A DNA stretch of 64,000 nucleotides from Botryotinia globosa. Lineage: Eukaryota; Ascomycota; Leotiomycetes; Helotiales; Sclerotiniaceae. The translations under genes and the position numbers were made by a program. Below, piece by piece: positions 38,422 to 50,307 of the stretch. Position 1 is the first letter of the stretch; the number at the start of each line of letters is the position of its first letter. Under the pieces are notes generated by a model. It made no database searches and was not told the DNA's origin. It worked only from the letters and a program-made list of their open reading frames with translations. The stretch covers positions 992,001 through 1,056,000 of the forward strand of contig RCSZ01000002.1 of NCBI GenBank assembly GCA_014898425.1, given 5' to 3'.

Positions 38422-41403
38422 ATGGACCAGTGGCAGAATTATTCTGAATCATCAGGTTCAAGAAGGTACAACGGAAACCCCCCACCAGCCCATCCCCAAA
38501 TGGCTAGAGATTATAACGGGAACCCCCAAACCCAACCTCCAGCAGGTTTTACATACGACCAATATCAAGGAGGTTTAGGATCACATTCTCTGGCAACTTC
38601 TCCTGCTATTCCTCAGATGACGGATGGAAACGGAGATGTGGCCATGCAAGACTCTGGAGATCAATACAATATGAAATATCCTATGCGCCCTCATCAACAA
38701 CAACATCTTTCAGGCAACCAAAGGTTATCTCACCAGTCGCCGCAGGAACCATCTGCGGCGGCTCAACGTTATTCTCCAATGGAGACTTTATCGCCAACAT
38801 CCCCGTACGGCGCAACGCAACAGCAAAATTCAAATCAATACATGTCACCACCGGGGGCTGGCAGCAGACAATCTCCTTCGAAGAATGCCTCGTATTCTTC
38901 ACCAAACGCGTACTATCCTAATCGTCAACAATTACCTCCAATTCAGCCGTATGCTTCTAATTCTAACAATGAATCATACCCAACTTCCGCGACGCAACAG
39001 CTAAATGCCATGTTTGGCAACGATCAAAAGTCTCCACGGCGGCCAGTACCCCAGTCGGCGCAAGGTCCGCCTGGCAGAGGACCAGTTCCTGAATTCACAA
39101 AGATTCGTTCTACTTCTGATTTGCAACCAAAGGTTAATGCGCAGCCGGCGTTTCGCAGGGCTAATCCAGAGGGAGGGTTCATAAGTGTAAGCTTCATTAT
39201 TATGCGCAGTACGGTTGAAAATTGTGCTAAACAGTCCCATTACAGCCCCTTCAAGCTCTTACGAGCCACCTCCCTTCTACCTATCGGATATGCAATCCCA
39301 GCTTCAAGTACGAATCCTCGCGGAATCCCCGCAGAGTGCTCACGAAACCAAGCAAAGGTGTCAAGAATGATGGATTCGATAACGAAGATAGCGACTATAT
39401 ACTCTATGTGAATGACATTCTCGGGTCTGAGGAAACTACTCATAAGTATGTTTCGAGGTTGATATATTCTAGATTCCGAGGAATCCTCCTGCTAACACAT
39501 TTCGCAGAAACCGCTATCTCATCCTTGATGTTCTTGGTCAAGGAACCTTTGGACAAGTTGTCAAGTGTCAGAATCTGAAGACTCAGGAAGTTGTTGCTGT
39601 AAAGGTAGTGAAGAATAGAACTGCCTACTTTAACCAAAGTATGATGGAGGTTTCCGTTCTAGACTTGGTAAGTTCTTGTCATGAAACTGTATTCCTCATT
39701 CACTGACTGGAATCTTTTTATTCTAGCTCAACACGAAGCTTGATAAGAACGATGATCACCATTTACTGCGACTCAAAGACACATTTATTCATCGTCAACA
39801 TCTCTGTCTTGTTTTCGAGTTGCTCAGTGTGAATTTGTATGAATTGATCAAGCAGAATCAGTTCCGAGGCTTGAGCACCACACTTGTGCGGGTTTTTGCC
39901 CAACAGCTTTTGAACGGTTTGAGCTTGCTGAACAAAGCGCGACTCATTCATTGCGATTTGAAGCCGGAAAACATTTTACTCAAGAACCTCGAAAGTCCCA
40001 TCATCAAGATCATCGATTTTGGATCAGCCTGTGATGAACGTCAAACAGTATACACATACATCCAGTCAAGGTTTTACCGATCCCCCGAGGTATTACTTGG
40101 TTTGCCATATTCATCAGCTATCGATATGTGGTCATTGGGCTGTATTGTTGTTGAACTGTTCTTGGGTCTCCCTCTGTTTCCAGGATCCTCTGAATACAAC
40201 CAAGTTTCCCGAATAGTGGAGATGCTGGGCAATCCGCCAAACTGGATGCTTGAGATGGGAAAGCAATCTGGAGACTTCTTCGAGAAGAGGCACGATGTAG
40301 ATGATTATGGCAGAAGAACATACCATCTCAAATCTATGGAGCAGTATTCTCGCGAGCATGGATCAAAGGAGCAACCAAGTAAAAAATACTTCCAAGCTAC
40401 CACCCTTCCGGAGATCATTCGTTCTTATGCGATGCCACGGAAGAACATGAAGCCAAACGAAATAGAGCGAGGTAAGATTAAGCCCTGTACTTCTTGCGAG
40501 CCTTTGACTAACAACTGTATCGTAGAAATGAACAACAGAGTTGCTTTCATCGATTTCGTTCGTGGTTTACTCAACATCAATCCTTTGGAGCGCTGGTCTC
40601 CACAACAGGCCAAGCTACATCCATTCATCACCCAACAAAAGTTCACCGGTCCATTCGTTCCACCAATGAATCTCAAGTCAAGTGCTATCAATAGATCTCC
40701 TGCTCCCGGAACGACACAGCAGCAGCAGGCTGAAGCATTGAGTAAGCAGCGAGCCCAGGCAGCTCAAGCTCAAGCTCATTCACAGGCTCAGTCTGCAGCT
40801 CATGCTTCATACAATGCCGGTGTCCCGGTCAATTCATATGGCCAAGTGCCACCAAACCAACAGCACCCGCCGATGTACAACAACAACAATATGTACACTC
40901 CAAACTCCAATCATCAGCCTCCTCACCAGGCTCCTCACCAGGCTGCTCATCAGGCACCTCACCAACCCGCCCCACCTCCGTACCCCACACAACAAGGGTA
41001 CAACCAAATGGGAATGATGGGGCAACCACCAACACAGATGCCACCAGCGCAATATGGAGCCGGTCCTTCACAGCAACAGCCAAGTCTCTATCAGCAGGCT
41101 ACTGTGAGGTCTGGAAGGCAGCGTGCTTCGACAATGGAAGTTCAACAGGGAGGTATTCCTGTGACGATACAAAGAGTTGCTAGTCATCTCGACCCTAGTC
41201 AACCTATTCGTCTACAGCCAAGTCCTGCATATTATCCACCTCCACCCGATGGAGTCCCTGATGGGAACCCTGGTAGTGCGCGAAGAAGGGGGAGCAGAGC
41301 TGCTCAGGGTGGACAAGCACCTACCAGAAATCGAGATTTTATTCGAAATCTAGAAGATCGAACATTGGAGGAGGGATTTATGGGGCAGAGCCAATGGCAC
41401 TGA
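38422..41403 (+). CDS. YAK1: DYRK-family protein kinase Yak1
   Basis: Exons 38422-39186, 39246-39445, 39508-39667, 39727-40471 and 40526-41403 encode 915 residues. Yak1 is a growth-restraining kinase opposed by PKA and TOR signalling; in fungi it affects stress responses and development. The Pro/Gln/Ser-rich N-terminus (about 320 residues) is probably disordered. The kinase domain starts with NRYLILDVLGQGTFGQVVK and contains AVKVVKN, IHCDLKPEN (about residue 450), IDFGSAC and the DYRK activation loop YTY (about 483) before IQSRFYRSPEVLLG. It ends near HPFITQQKF. The C-terminal tail is Gln/His/Pro-rich. Intron 4 is 54 nt with no stop in frame. Start chosen at MDQWQNYSES. Confidence 0.96.
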
Positions 41404-42350
41404 GCTCCACGACCTTAAATTTGTAGGACGAGTAGAATGATCGAGGACCAGCGACAGCGAATCACGCTAAACTTATAATCTAGAAATGCCAACTGCAGCT
41501 TGGAAGCTAGTGTTCATATTATTCTTCGCGCATTATATGATAGGCGTGTGTTGTCATAGGGATCGGGAAAAATTTGAATCATGATACCCAACGGCGGGGC
41601 CTTTCTACGAACATCACTCTAGGGCAGAGACTATAGGTTTCTACGTAGTGACGCGTTCTGCAACGAGATGGGAAGGGCATAATTGGAATGAAGGGATGAA
41701 ATTATTGGGAAATGAACTAGCGAGGATGCTTTAAAACGTCTTCGAGAATTATTAGGGGAGGGCGAAATGTGCGCGGTCCTTTGCTAGTATGAGAGTTGCA
41801 CTTCAAAATTCAATTCATGTAAGTTATTAGTTATTGCATGGATGGATGGATTCAAGCAGTTAAAGATGACAGAGAACTAGGTGAAAATGCAATGGGGAGA
41901 ATATAAAAGAGCGCAGTACGCCGGGTTTTCTCAGTTTGATGGCTTCAGAAATGTGCTTGTGATGGATGCGATCTCTTCTGGATGTGCTCACGGGTGCTAA
42001 CGATGAACGACTGGACACTAGTGTGTTTTGGTCTTTGACCAATGGCTGGATTGAATCTACACTCATACTCCCGCAAGATGGGGGGGTAATCACAACTCAA
42101 ACTTCAATTCATCAGTCATTTATTAAGCCTTGAACAGTGTCGCTGAGATATGTTCTGATTGAGCTCTAGACACGTGGGTGCTAGTTACGCTGTGTGTGTA
42201 CAAAATATACAAATTCTATCCTTTCACCGACTCCCCTTTAAATCCTCAATCTATCGCTCAACCCAACACCAACATCAAACATCATTTGTGATTTACATAC
42301 CCCGAACCCCTCAATCCCAATCCCTAAATTCATACATAACTCACAACCGC
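41404..42350. other. Spacer between YAK1 and glycosyltransferase 3' ends
   Basis: Nearly 950 bases between convergent genes. 3' UTR-like sequence and no supported gene. Confidence 0.6.
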
Positions 42351-43397
42351 CTAATCCACCAATTCCCCCACCAACTTCAAAATTTCCATCTCTCCCGCTT
42401 CCTTGCGTTCCTCCTCCCACTTTCCATAAGCATCCCACCACCACCCATGCGTTACCCCATCATTCCCTTTATACCCCGCTACCCCATCTGCACCCACGCG
42501 TTTTGACCACGGCTTATCGACTATATAATGCAAGCACCGCACCTCCTCATCCCGCCACATCTCCGGATGCCAATACCGCCATGTTTTCAGCGCATTCCAT
42601 TTCCACCCAATGCTCACCCATCGATCGCGCCACCACTCGGTAATGAAGTCTTGATCAGGAAACTGATAGCTCGAAATCTCAGTTTGATGCGTCTCGATGA
42701 ATTTCCACATGTCATCCCAGGTTTCCTTGCTGGGCGCAAATACAAATACTCCTGAATTGAGAAGCGTATGTGTTTGCGGCCCGCTGGATCCAGATGGCAC
42801 GGGTGGGTTGTGTTCGACGGGGTTGGGGCTGGGGGTTACATAGGCGCAGTTCTCGCGCTTCCAGGACTCCGGGGCCCACGTGTCGTTTTCGAGATTGCAC
42901 ACGCAGACGTGGTTGGCGGCGAGGAGTTTACCCGCTTCACCGGGAATGGGGGGATTGGTTAGTGCGTGTTTGAAGACCAGTTCGTCCATGGGACCAAAGA
43001 TCAGGATGTCGGCGTCCAGGAAACAGATTCGCTCGTAGGGATACGTGTACAGCGAGAAGACTTGCAGTTTGGTCCAGGTGGAGGCAAAGCGGGCGGCGAC
43101 GCCGGAGTTGGCGCTGAGGTTTAGGAGGGGGGTGGGGTGCAGGATTATGTTGGAGCGGAGGGCTTCGCGTTCGAGGGCTGGGAGGTAGTTCTCCGGGAGG
43201 TTGGCGTACATGAGGATGAGCGGGAATTGAGAACCGTGTTTTTTGAGAGTGTGAGCTAGGAGGATGGCGCCGGGGAGGTAGGAGGGCGAGGTGATGAGGG
43301 TGGCGTAGGCGGCGGTGGGGTCGGAGGGAGGTGTAGTGGTGGTGGAGGGGAAGTGTGCGGAGGTGGGGGATGGGGTGGCGGTGCTGGGAGCGGACAT
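42351..43397 (-). CDS. Glycosyltransferase family 8 protein (glycogenin-like)
   Basis: A 348-residue single-exon protein with a GT-A fold. Retaining family 8 enzymes transfer sugars from nucleotide sugars; glycogenin and galactinol synthase are members. After a Ser/Thr/Pro-rich start (residues 1-28), AAYATLITSPSYLPGAILLAHTLKKHGS is the family opening. The metal-binding DxD is DAD at residues 128-130 (CFLDADILIFG). TLLNSGVFVFAPS and FPDQDFITEWW are the usual acceptor-side motifs, and LHYIVDKPW follows near the C-terminus. There is no signal peptide or membrane helix, so it is probably cytosolic. The sugar and acceptor cannot be told from sequence. It lacks the long C-terminal tail of true glycogenin, so I do not name it as glycogenin. 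Confidence 0.88.
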   Translation of the reverse strand: MSAPSTATPSPTSAHFPSTTTTPPSDPTAAYATLITSPSYLPGAILLAHTLKKHGSQFPLILMYANLPENYLPALEREALRSNIILHPTPLLNLSANSGVAARFASTWTKLQVFSLYTYPYERICFLDADILIFGPMDELVFKHALTNPPIPGEAGKLLAANHVCVCNLENDTWAPESWKRENCAYVTPSPNPVEHNPPVPSGSSGPQTHTLLNSGVFVFAPSKETWDDMWKFIETHQTEISSYQFPDQDFITEWWRDRWVSIGWKWNALKTWRYWHPEMWRDEEVRCLHYIVDKPWSKRVGADGVAGYKGNDGVTHGWWWDAYGKWEEERKEAGEMEILKLVGELVD

Positions 43398-44828
43398 TTT
43401 GGGGATTGGCTGGATTTAGATAGAAGGCGGGTGTGGATGGGTAGGTAGGTGAATGAAAATTAAATCTACTCTTTGCCAAAATAAAAAGGTTTTGTGTAGC
43501 AATACTGAGTAGGTACCGAGGGATAGGTAGGTAGGTAGATACGTAGATATCAAAATCAAACGGCACACATGAAGAAATCTCCGTAGGAATCTCAGGAGAC
43601 AAAACAAGAAACGTACTAAAGTGAATTAATTACCTAGGAACTTCTTATACTCGAATTTCAAGGAGAAGCAGGCAGGTAGTCCCTGCCGCGTTTTTCTCAT
43701 CGCCACTCCACGCCACGCCACGCCACGCCACAACACTACAGAACACGGCAGGAATAACCCAATGTTCACGTTCATGTTAACGGTGACTGGGAGTTGTTTG
43801 TTAATGTGTGGAGGTAAGGCACTACCTAGGTACTTACTTGTATCTCACTAGTAGGTAGGGGATCTAGGTAGGTAGGGAGGTGAGAAAAATCTAGACGTCA
43901 TGGAATTGGATGAAAGACGTAGGGTAGGGTGGGTAGCGAGGTGAATGAATGAATGGATAATTGATAAATGTCTCTATGGGTAGGTAGGTAGATAGGTAGA
44001 TGCTTAGGTGATGTGATATAAAAGGAAAGGAAAGGAAAAAGGAAATCTTTTTGTTCGCAGCACTTATCTGCTTAGTAGAGAATATATATACTAAACAATC
44101 CTCACTTCATTACGAGTACCGGTATTACCAAAAATCTCAATAATACTCGAGTAGGCGTATCGCGTAGATACAAATTCCAATTCCAAATAACTGAAAAAAG
44201 CCAAGTCCCATTGCCCGCCTCCGTATTGCAATCGAAGTGGCCAATTCCGGTCTGGATTTCTCTAGGGATTTTTTATCTCTTTTTATGTACGAGTATGTAT
44301 AGCGTAGCACTAATAAGGCTTTGCGAGCCAGTCATGGTAAGGCTGATTCCTCGGCTAGATCGTTCCTGGATCTTATCTTATCTTGGGTGTGCGTCTGGGT
44401 GTGTAGGTAGGTACCTCGACTTCGTATCTAGGTGTGCCACACCAAACCCGCGAAAATTGATTAATTATTGACATGCAGGATTCCATAGAGGAATATCGGT
44501 TTCTTGGGTATTCTTCTGCGATTGGATTTTCATTCAAGTATTAAACTTAAGTTATGGGACTTTACTGGCCGGCTTTTTCTCCGGGTCGCGACGTCTATAC
44601 GATTATCAAAATTATCTTCGGCATTCGAGTGGTCAGCAAGAAATGGTCAGCAATATAATTGGATACAGTGGAATGGTCAGCAATTGGAAATCACACCTCC
44701 CCTCCACTGCGCATCCTGGGGTAGGGGAAAAATTATCGCGATTCGAATATTTTCCTGCTCTGGGAAATTTTCTTGTTCTCTGTCTTCATAATGTAAAACC
44801 CCCCAGATTGCAAAAGTGAAGAGTGTAA
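43398..44828. promoter_or_regulatory. Divergent intergenic region with dense AGGTAGGT motifs
   Basis: About 1.4 kb between divergent genes. TAGGTAGG and TACCTAGG motifs recur at about 43,439, 43,527, 43,631, 43,823, 43,851-43,880, 43,980 and 44,405. A CCACG repeat (43,707-43,732) and AAAGG repeats (44,021-44,040) are also present. No gene supported. Confidence 0.55.
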
Positions 44829-45832
44829 ATGCGTCGTGTGTTTCCTGTTCCTTTTCGCTCCTTGCTCCTCTTTACTACCCTGAGATTGGACGCTGTGGTA
44901 CCGGTTTCGAGTACCATTTCTGCGTGTGCTAGTTCGGTCAGATCTTTATCTACATCTTTATCCCCAGGTTTTGGTCTTGGTCCCGCCTCGAGAAATTTAA
45001 ATTGGACGGCGCTTGTGAAGGGAAATTACATCGCGTGGAATTCTCATAACCGTATACCCATTCCTCAATTTTCGCAAGCTCGAAGCGCAAAGATGTCGAC
45101 TTCGAATGCGGAAGTAAAAGAGGTGGTTGATAAGGCGGGGGAGCCGGCAAGTAAGCAAGCGGAGATATTGGGAGAGAATGAGGGGAGGGAAGAAGCATTG
45201 AAGGAGATAGAGAAGGAAGAAGAGAAAATAGAAAAGAAAGAACGGAAGAAAGAAGAAGCGCTCCCGAAATTAAGCACTGCAGATTTCAAAATCTATAATT
45301 CCATGGCGGAACGTATGAATTACTTTGTACGTTTACTGCTTCCTCTCTCATCCAATTCAACTCAACTCAGTTCTCCACTAACCCACCCCCCTAGCACAAC
45401 CACTTCCGCCAAACATGGACGCTCCTCAAAACCGCCACGATCAATAACCAACGACCGCGCAATCTCTCTCTCCGCCAATTCCTCCAAACCGGACTTTCCT
45501 TTCTCTCTCAGCTTGAAGCCCACCACGGCATCGAAGAACAGCACATCTTTCCCGTTCTGGCGCGCAAGATGCCGGAATTCGCAAATGGGAAAAATGCGGC
45601 TGAGTTGTTGCGACAGCATAGGGAAATTCACAAGGGGATGGATGTTATGCAGGAGTATTTGGAGAAGTGTAGAGATGGAGAGACGGAATTGAGTTTGAGG
45701 GTTTTGGGGGAGAAGATGGATGGATTTGGGGAGGTGTTGTGGAAGCATTTGGATCAGGAGGTGGAGACTTTGGGGGCGGAGAATATGAGGAGGTATTGGT
45801 CGAAGGAGGAGATGAGGAGGTTGCCGATGTAA
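44829..45832 (+). CDS. Hemerythrin (HHE) domain protein, possibly mitochondrial
   Basis: Exons 44829-45326 and 45395-45832 encode 311 residues. The C-terminal half is a hemerythrin-like four-helix bundle that binds a di-iron or similar metal site: HNHFRQTW starts at residue 167, then HHGIEEQHIFPVL, LRQHREIHKG and LWKHLDQEVETL supply the usual His and Glu ligands. The intron (68 nt) sits just before the first ligand His. The N-terminus from the first ATG is Arg/Ser-rich with no acidic residue until 21, like a mitochondrial presequence. A second ATG at 45,092 (MSTSNAEVKE) could make a form without it. A highly charged Glu/Lys helix lies between. The substrate or role (oxygen, iron or NO sensing) is not known. 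Confidence 0.85.
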
Positions 45833-47667
45833 GGGGAGGGGTGGGAGGTATAAGGCCTTTTTTTTAGAGGGGTCAGGGGAGGGGTAGGAAAATATAGGGG
45901 AGCAGATGTTTAGCGAGGCTGGGGAAGCGGAAGCGGGGAGGGAGGTGCTGTTAGGGGTAGTATATTGAAGCTAATAGGAGGGATGAGAGAATATGTGAAT
46001 TTCTTGAAATTAGCCAGCCTGAAGATTTATATTATACAGAGAAAAAAGAAAAGAGAAGAAAAACATTGAATATCTAATCTTCATAGAATACAAGAGCAGC
46101 GTGATTCACACACTCTCCAACAATCAAAATACATTCATCCTATAATATTACCGTAATTAAAGACGTACATACATGTACGTAGGTCGCTCAAGCGAATATA
46201 CAAGAACTTCACAAAGGGTTATATCCTCAACTATAACTTATGTAATATCTATATAGCATTATTGTATATTCAATTTCTTCTATATATCTACAGTGTTGGA
46301 TGGAATGACTACGCTTTTCTTTTCGTTATGAATTTGAATACCGTGATAAGTTATAATTGGAAAGAGAAGTGGTTTATGGTAATTGACGTCTTGATTTCTT
46401 GATTTCTTGATTCATGTAAATGAAAATGTATAGAAATTAGAGTCTATGATGTGGTATTCGGGGTCGACGGGTGCGGTTTCTAGAATACGGATTATGGATG
46501 GGATTGGGATGTTGAGATTCGAAGACGATGAGATAATGAGATGCAGAGGTGATGTTGATTTACTGAAAGAAATGTGAATAGAGATGAAGATTGAATAGTC
46601 TTGAGTGAGTGATGGAATGAATGAACTAGAATAGCATTTGTGTAGAGATTATAAGTTAGAATAGTATATATACATCACTTCCAGGACTGAATTACTCGGT
46701 AGTATTACAACGAATTCCAAGATCAGACTATCGAATCTCCAATATAAAGCAGATTGAAATTAGAATGATTACATATACCTAGATATATGAGAATCTAGAC
46801 TGAAGTATCAAATATGTAAGTTTGGATTTGAATATATAGGTTACATGTTAATCGAGATACTGGTGTTAGTAGGTGTATAAAATGTTGCTATTCGAGGTTA
46901 TCACCGTATCTCAAAAGTAACCTCTATATAAGCGAAAACCCAGATGGAATTCGAGAACCCTTCAAAAGGACTCTAATCGACTTATAAATTCATTTCAAAT
47001 AGAATGTTAACTAACATCTGAGGAGTTCAAACCAAATCCAAATCTTGTTTACATTAAGAATCAGGATTATTTGTGTTTGATATATCATTAAAGAGAGATC
47101 CAAATTATTGAAGTCCTCTTAAATGGTAGGTACTCAATTTCCGCCCTTTTTTGGATTATGTAGTAACCCATTGGGTCTGCTTACCGAAATGTAGGATTAT
47201 ACCGCATGATTACATATCCCCTAGATAGAGGGTGTTCTTGCAAACCTACAGCTTTTGCGCTGTCAGATATGTACATGTTGTTCAGAAATCTTTACAGCCT
47301 CGAGACAACTCATTCGAGGCTTGAGGATCGAGTGATCCTAGCCCTGCAGAACCCTGAAGTGAGGCGTGCGATATGTATGCACGACAAGGTTGCATTGGGC
47401 TGCAACACGCAAGCCAAATCTCAAGAACGGGGCGCCACTGAGCCTAGGGCATTACGCCTTAGTTTTCCGGGCATGGAAATGAGGCTGGATGCTGTATTGT
47501 TTATCTTTATAAACGCTCCTATATTTGTAACATTTTCAGTCTTTCTTCTTCTTTTGTTTTTCTATTAGATTAAGATCTATATCGGCAATTTTCGTTTAAT
47601 AGTGTCTTTTAAAAAGTACAAGTATAACAACAATGGAGGGTATCATATCGTATGTATTAAGGAGCTT

Positions 47668-47768
47668 TGTGGTATTTTGTTTTGCTTTGGAAAGAATGCG
47701 ATTTTTTTTGGCTCTGGAAAGGATGCTGTTTTGTTTTGCTCTGGAAAGGATGCTGTTTTTCTGCTTTT
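47668..47768. repeat. Degenerate tandem repeat, about 25-34 bp units
   Basis: Three adjacent units of GGAAAG(G/A)ATGC followed by a T-rich stretch: TTTGGAAAGAATGCG, CTCTGGAAAGGATGCTG and CTCTGGAAAGGATGCTG again. Spacing is uneven because of T-run length. Confidence 0.7.
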
Positions 47769-48119
47769 TTCGCGTTGAAGACTAGACCCTGGACTGCAGA
47801 CCTATCTGGATTATGGATCCAGGCCAATTGACAATACCCGGACGGATCATGCACAGCCAAAATATGCTGGGTTTTATAAACTGGATTTACACCAGCCGAT
47901 ACCCGAAACCTGTTAAGCGAAAGTATACCGAAATGAAAAATTGGACCAATAAAATCCGGTACAAGGAGGGTTCTGCGATAAAAAAATTGTGGCTTAAGCG
48001 TTCTGGGCAAAATTCATGTTCGATTCCAGCTCCAAACCCCTATATTTTCGGAATTCCCCCAAAAAGCTTATTCAACTAAATATATTACCAAATCTTATAT
48101 CATATTACCAAAGAATATG

Positions 48120-48301
48120 TCCGGTATTCTAATTCTGTCCAAAAATTCGGTATAAAGGTACCGCCTTTTACACGTGGACAAATCAGGAAACCATTCTGGT
48201 ATATTCAAGACTCCGATATTCTGATTCTGTCCAAAGATTCGGTTTAACATATCGCTTTCATATGTGGTCAAATTAGGAAATTATCCTGGTATATTCAAGA
48301 C
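48120..48301. repeat. Tandem duplication of a roughly 91-bp unit
   Basis: Copy 1 (48,120-48,211) and copy 2 (48,212-48,301) align along their whole length. Both have a TATTCT-ATTCTGTCCAAA opening, a GTGGNCAAAT middle and a TGGTATATTCAAGAC end. They differ at roughly one base in five, so the duplication is old. No coding frame runs through both copies. Confidence 0.85.
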
Positions 48302-49121
48302 TCCCGTATATCCCAGTGGGGGATAGCCAAGTTCTACCGTAGGACTTTGTGAATGGCCAGACCTGAATCTACCTAAAAGGTATACCATACATTCTTTCCA
48401 ATTATAATATCCTCTTATTGTGCTGGCCTGGATCCCAGGATATATGTTCTTGGGGTTATTTCTCTGCTTCGGTGATCAAGACAGTGCTTTTCAGAATAAT
48501 CTTCTGGATGCCCCTCGTCTAGTGACCAGGAGTTCAAGACCAAAAAATGGCTTCCTTTACTTTATCGCATCGCCTAATTGACCACAGGCTAAATATTCCC
48601 TTTCTTATAGATCCCTCTTCTGGAACCTTCCGAGCGGGTTTGATGGTGCGTACTTGAATATTGGTACATTACCATGACAAAAATGCTAATGTAATATCAT
48701 TGGGTAGTTCCCTCGATTTTTGATGAGCAGCTACAAACACTTGCGGGACTGAACAACACGGAACTTTTTCCAATTTTCAGCCTGAAGTTCCCTGGGATCA
48801 CGGCCAGTATAGCGAGCACCATACCTCGGCGCAGCAGAGTGCTGTGGACCCATGTTCTACAGAGTACGGCCTCTCCTCGTGTATCGGCTCCATCGACAAA
48901 CAAGCTGTTCCAATTCTGATAGCGAAATATGTAAACTGTTTTTGGTGTGATCGACTCTAACATTTGACAAAATCGATAGTATTCAAGATCCACAAACAGA
49001 TCTCCCGTCTCTTCCGCGAACAAGCATATCTCACCAAGCAGACAAGCAACAAACTGCGTCCAAGTACGCTATGCCATTTTGATCCTTGTTAATCAACTAC
49101 TGACTCCCACGCTGTCAATCT

Positions 49122-49580
49122 ATGGATGAAAATCAACGCGTCCATAAATGTACAACACTGGGCTGCAAAACACCCGGCTTCAAAAGGCTATCAGATCTTC
49201 GACGTCACCAGCGGTCTCACGAGGCGCCTCGATTCTTCTGTCACATAAGAACCTGTAAAGCTCACACTAGGGGTTTCAAACGCAAAGATAATCTCACAGA
49301 GCATCGAAAATGAGTCCACGAGGCAAATGCACGAGCTTCGGTGGTTGTGTCTCACGATTCGAAACCCAGCGCTCGAGTCGAACCAATTGAAGATGAAGAA
49401 ATGAGAAACGCGAGTCCACCTCCGGCTCTAGTGGCAATCAAGGGTAGCTTTGATAGTAATTTGTTGCCAAAGGAGTTTCTTTTGGCAAAGCTCGCGGAGT
49501 TACAAGCCATGAGGATGAAATTGATAGAGGAAAAAGATGAGGAAATTAGAGCGGTGGAAAAGACACTGTCTTTGATGTGA
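49122..49580 (+). pseudogene. C2H2 zinc-finger protein broken by an in-frame TGA
   Basis: One reading frame of 153 codons encodes two C2H2 fingers and a Leu/Glu-rich coiled coil, but a TGA at 49,311-49,313 cuts it. Finger 1 is complete (C-x4-C-x12-H-x3-H, HKCTTLGC...RRHQRSH). Finger 2 (C-x4-C-x13-H) stops between its two histidines: EHRK, stop, VHEANA. The same frame then continues open for 88 codons, including LLPKEFLLAKLAELQAMRMK, and has no good new ATG near the break. The simplest history is a CGA to TGA change of the usual HRKRVH. It could be a pseudogene, a strain-specific allele, or a read-through or edited stop. Without the tail the protein would have 63 residues. Confidence 0.6.
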
Positions 49581-50307
49581 CTTTCAGGATTGATGGTAGT
49601 AGAAATGAGGGGGATCGGTTTGTGATCTGGATGCGCATTGGAGTCACGGGATCGTGTTAAACATGTTTGGTGGATAGAACTTGGGTTCTTATATTCAGGA
49701 AACTATTCCATTGGAAGCGCTGGCTCCGAAAATTTGGCGGGAATGATGTTCAATTCAAGGACACGATGATTCAAGTATCGACTGCAATATGGAAAACGAT
49801 GTAGTATTTACACGATGACTCATTTCGGTGCCAACTCCTTTTGGTTCTTTATCCTGAGATATGTAATGAATATCAATCTTCACATATTTCTCTTTCTCTG
49901 ACACTCAAGCCCTCAAGGAATACTGCATTCGAATATTCAAGTCTGGATGAAGCACTGGGATTTGAATTGCTCTAACAAGATGCTGAAGACTCGCATTTTG
50001 TGTGTTCATGATCCTTTCTTTCACTTGAATTTTAAAGATAATTGTCCCTCTGCTCTCTTGATCGTTATGTAGCCACTGGGCAACCCGGGCTTAGAATGGA
50101 CCATAAACATCATATTCATAATCATCGACATAAATACCGATATGCAGAGTGCCGCGTCTTAACTTCATAATGTGATTTACCTGATATACAGTGTCCTTAT
50201 ACACTTTCCCATGCACCCAATGCATATTATACACACTCTATTTCCGATTCAATAGTGCTCTTCTCCTCCCTTTCTAATCATCATATATCCATTTCCTCTA
50301 CAGGTCC
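49581..50307. other. Spacer before uL13m 3' end
   Basis: About 730 bases of 3' UTR-like sequence with no supported gene. Confidence 0.6.

Larger units (their letters stand above)
45833..49121. other. Gene-poor spacer with degenerate repeats
   Basis: About 3.3 kb. The left part is AT-rich with no supported gene. The right part carries two tandem repeat families (47,668-47,768 and 48,120-48,301), listed separately, and looks like decayed mobile or satellite sequence. Confidence 0.55.

Noticed and set aside
42937..43602. 221-codon Pro/His/Arg-rich - strand ORF
   Set aside because: Shadow in another frame of the family 8 glycosyltransferase; opens upstream of its real start with no homology.
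43916..43936. GTAGGGTAGGGTGGG resembling telomere repeat
   Set aside because: Only two imperfect units inside a GTAGG-rich spacer; not a telomere track.
47206..47568. 120-codon + strand ORF with a hydrophobic tail
   Set aside because: The tail is T-rich low complexity at the end of an unsupported frame; no homology or splice context.
48697..49023. 108-codon - strand ORF next to the zinc-finger frame
   Set aside because: It begins at TTG with no ATG at its start, and no family is recognisable.
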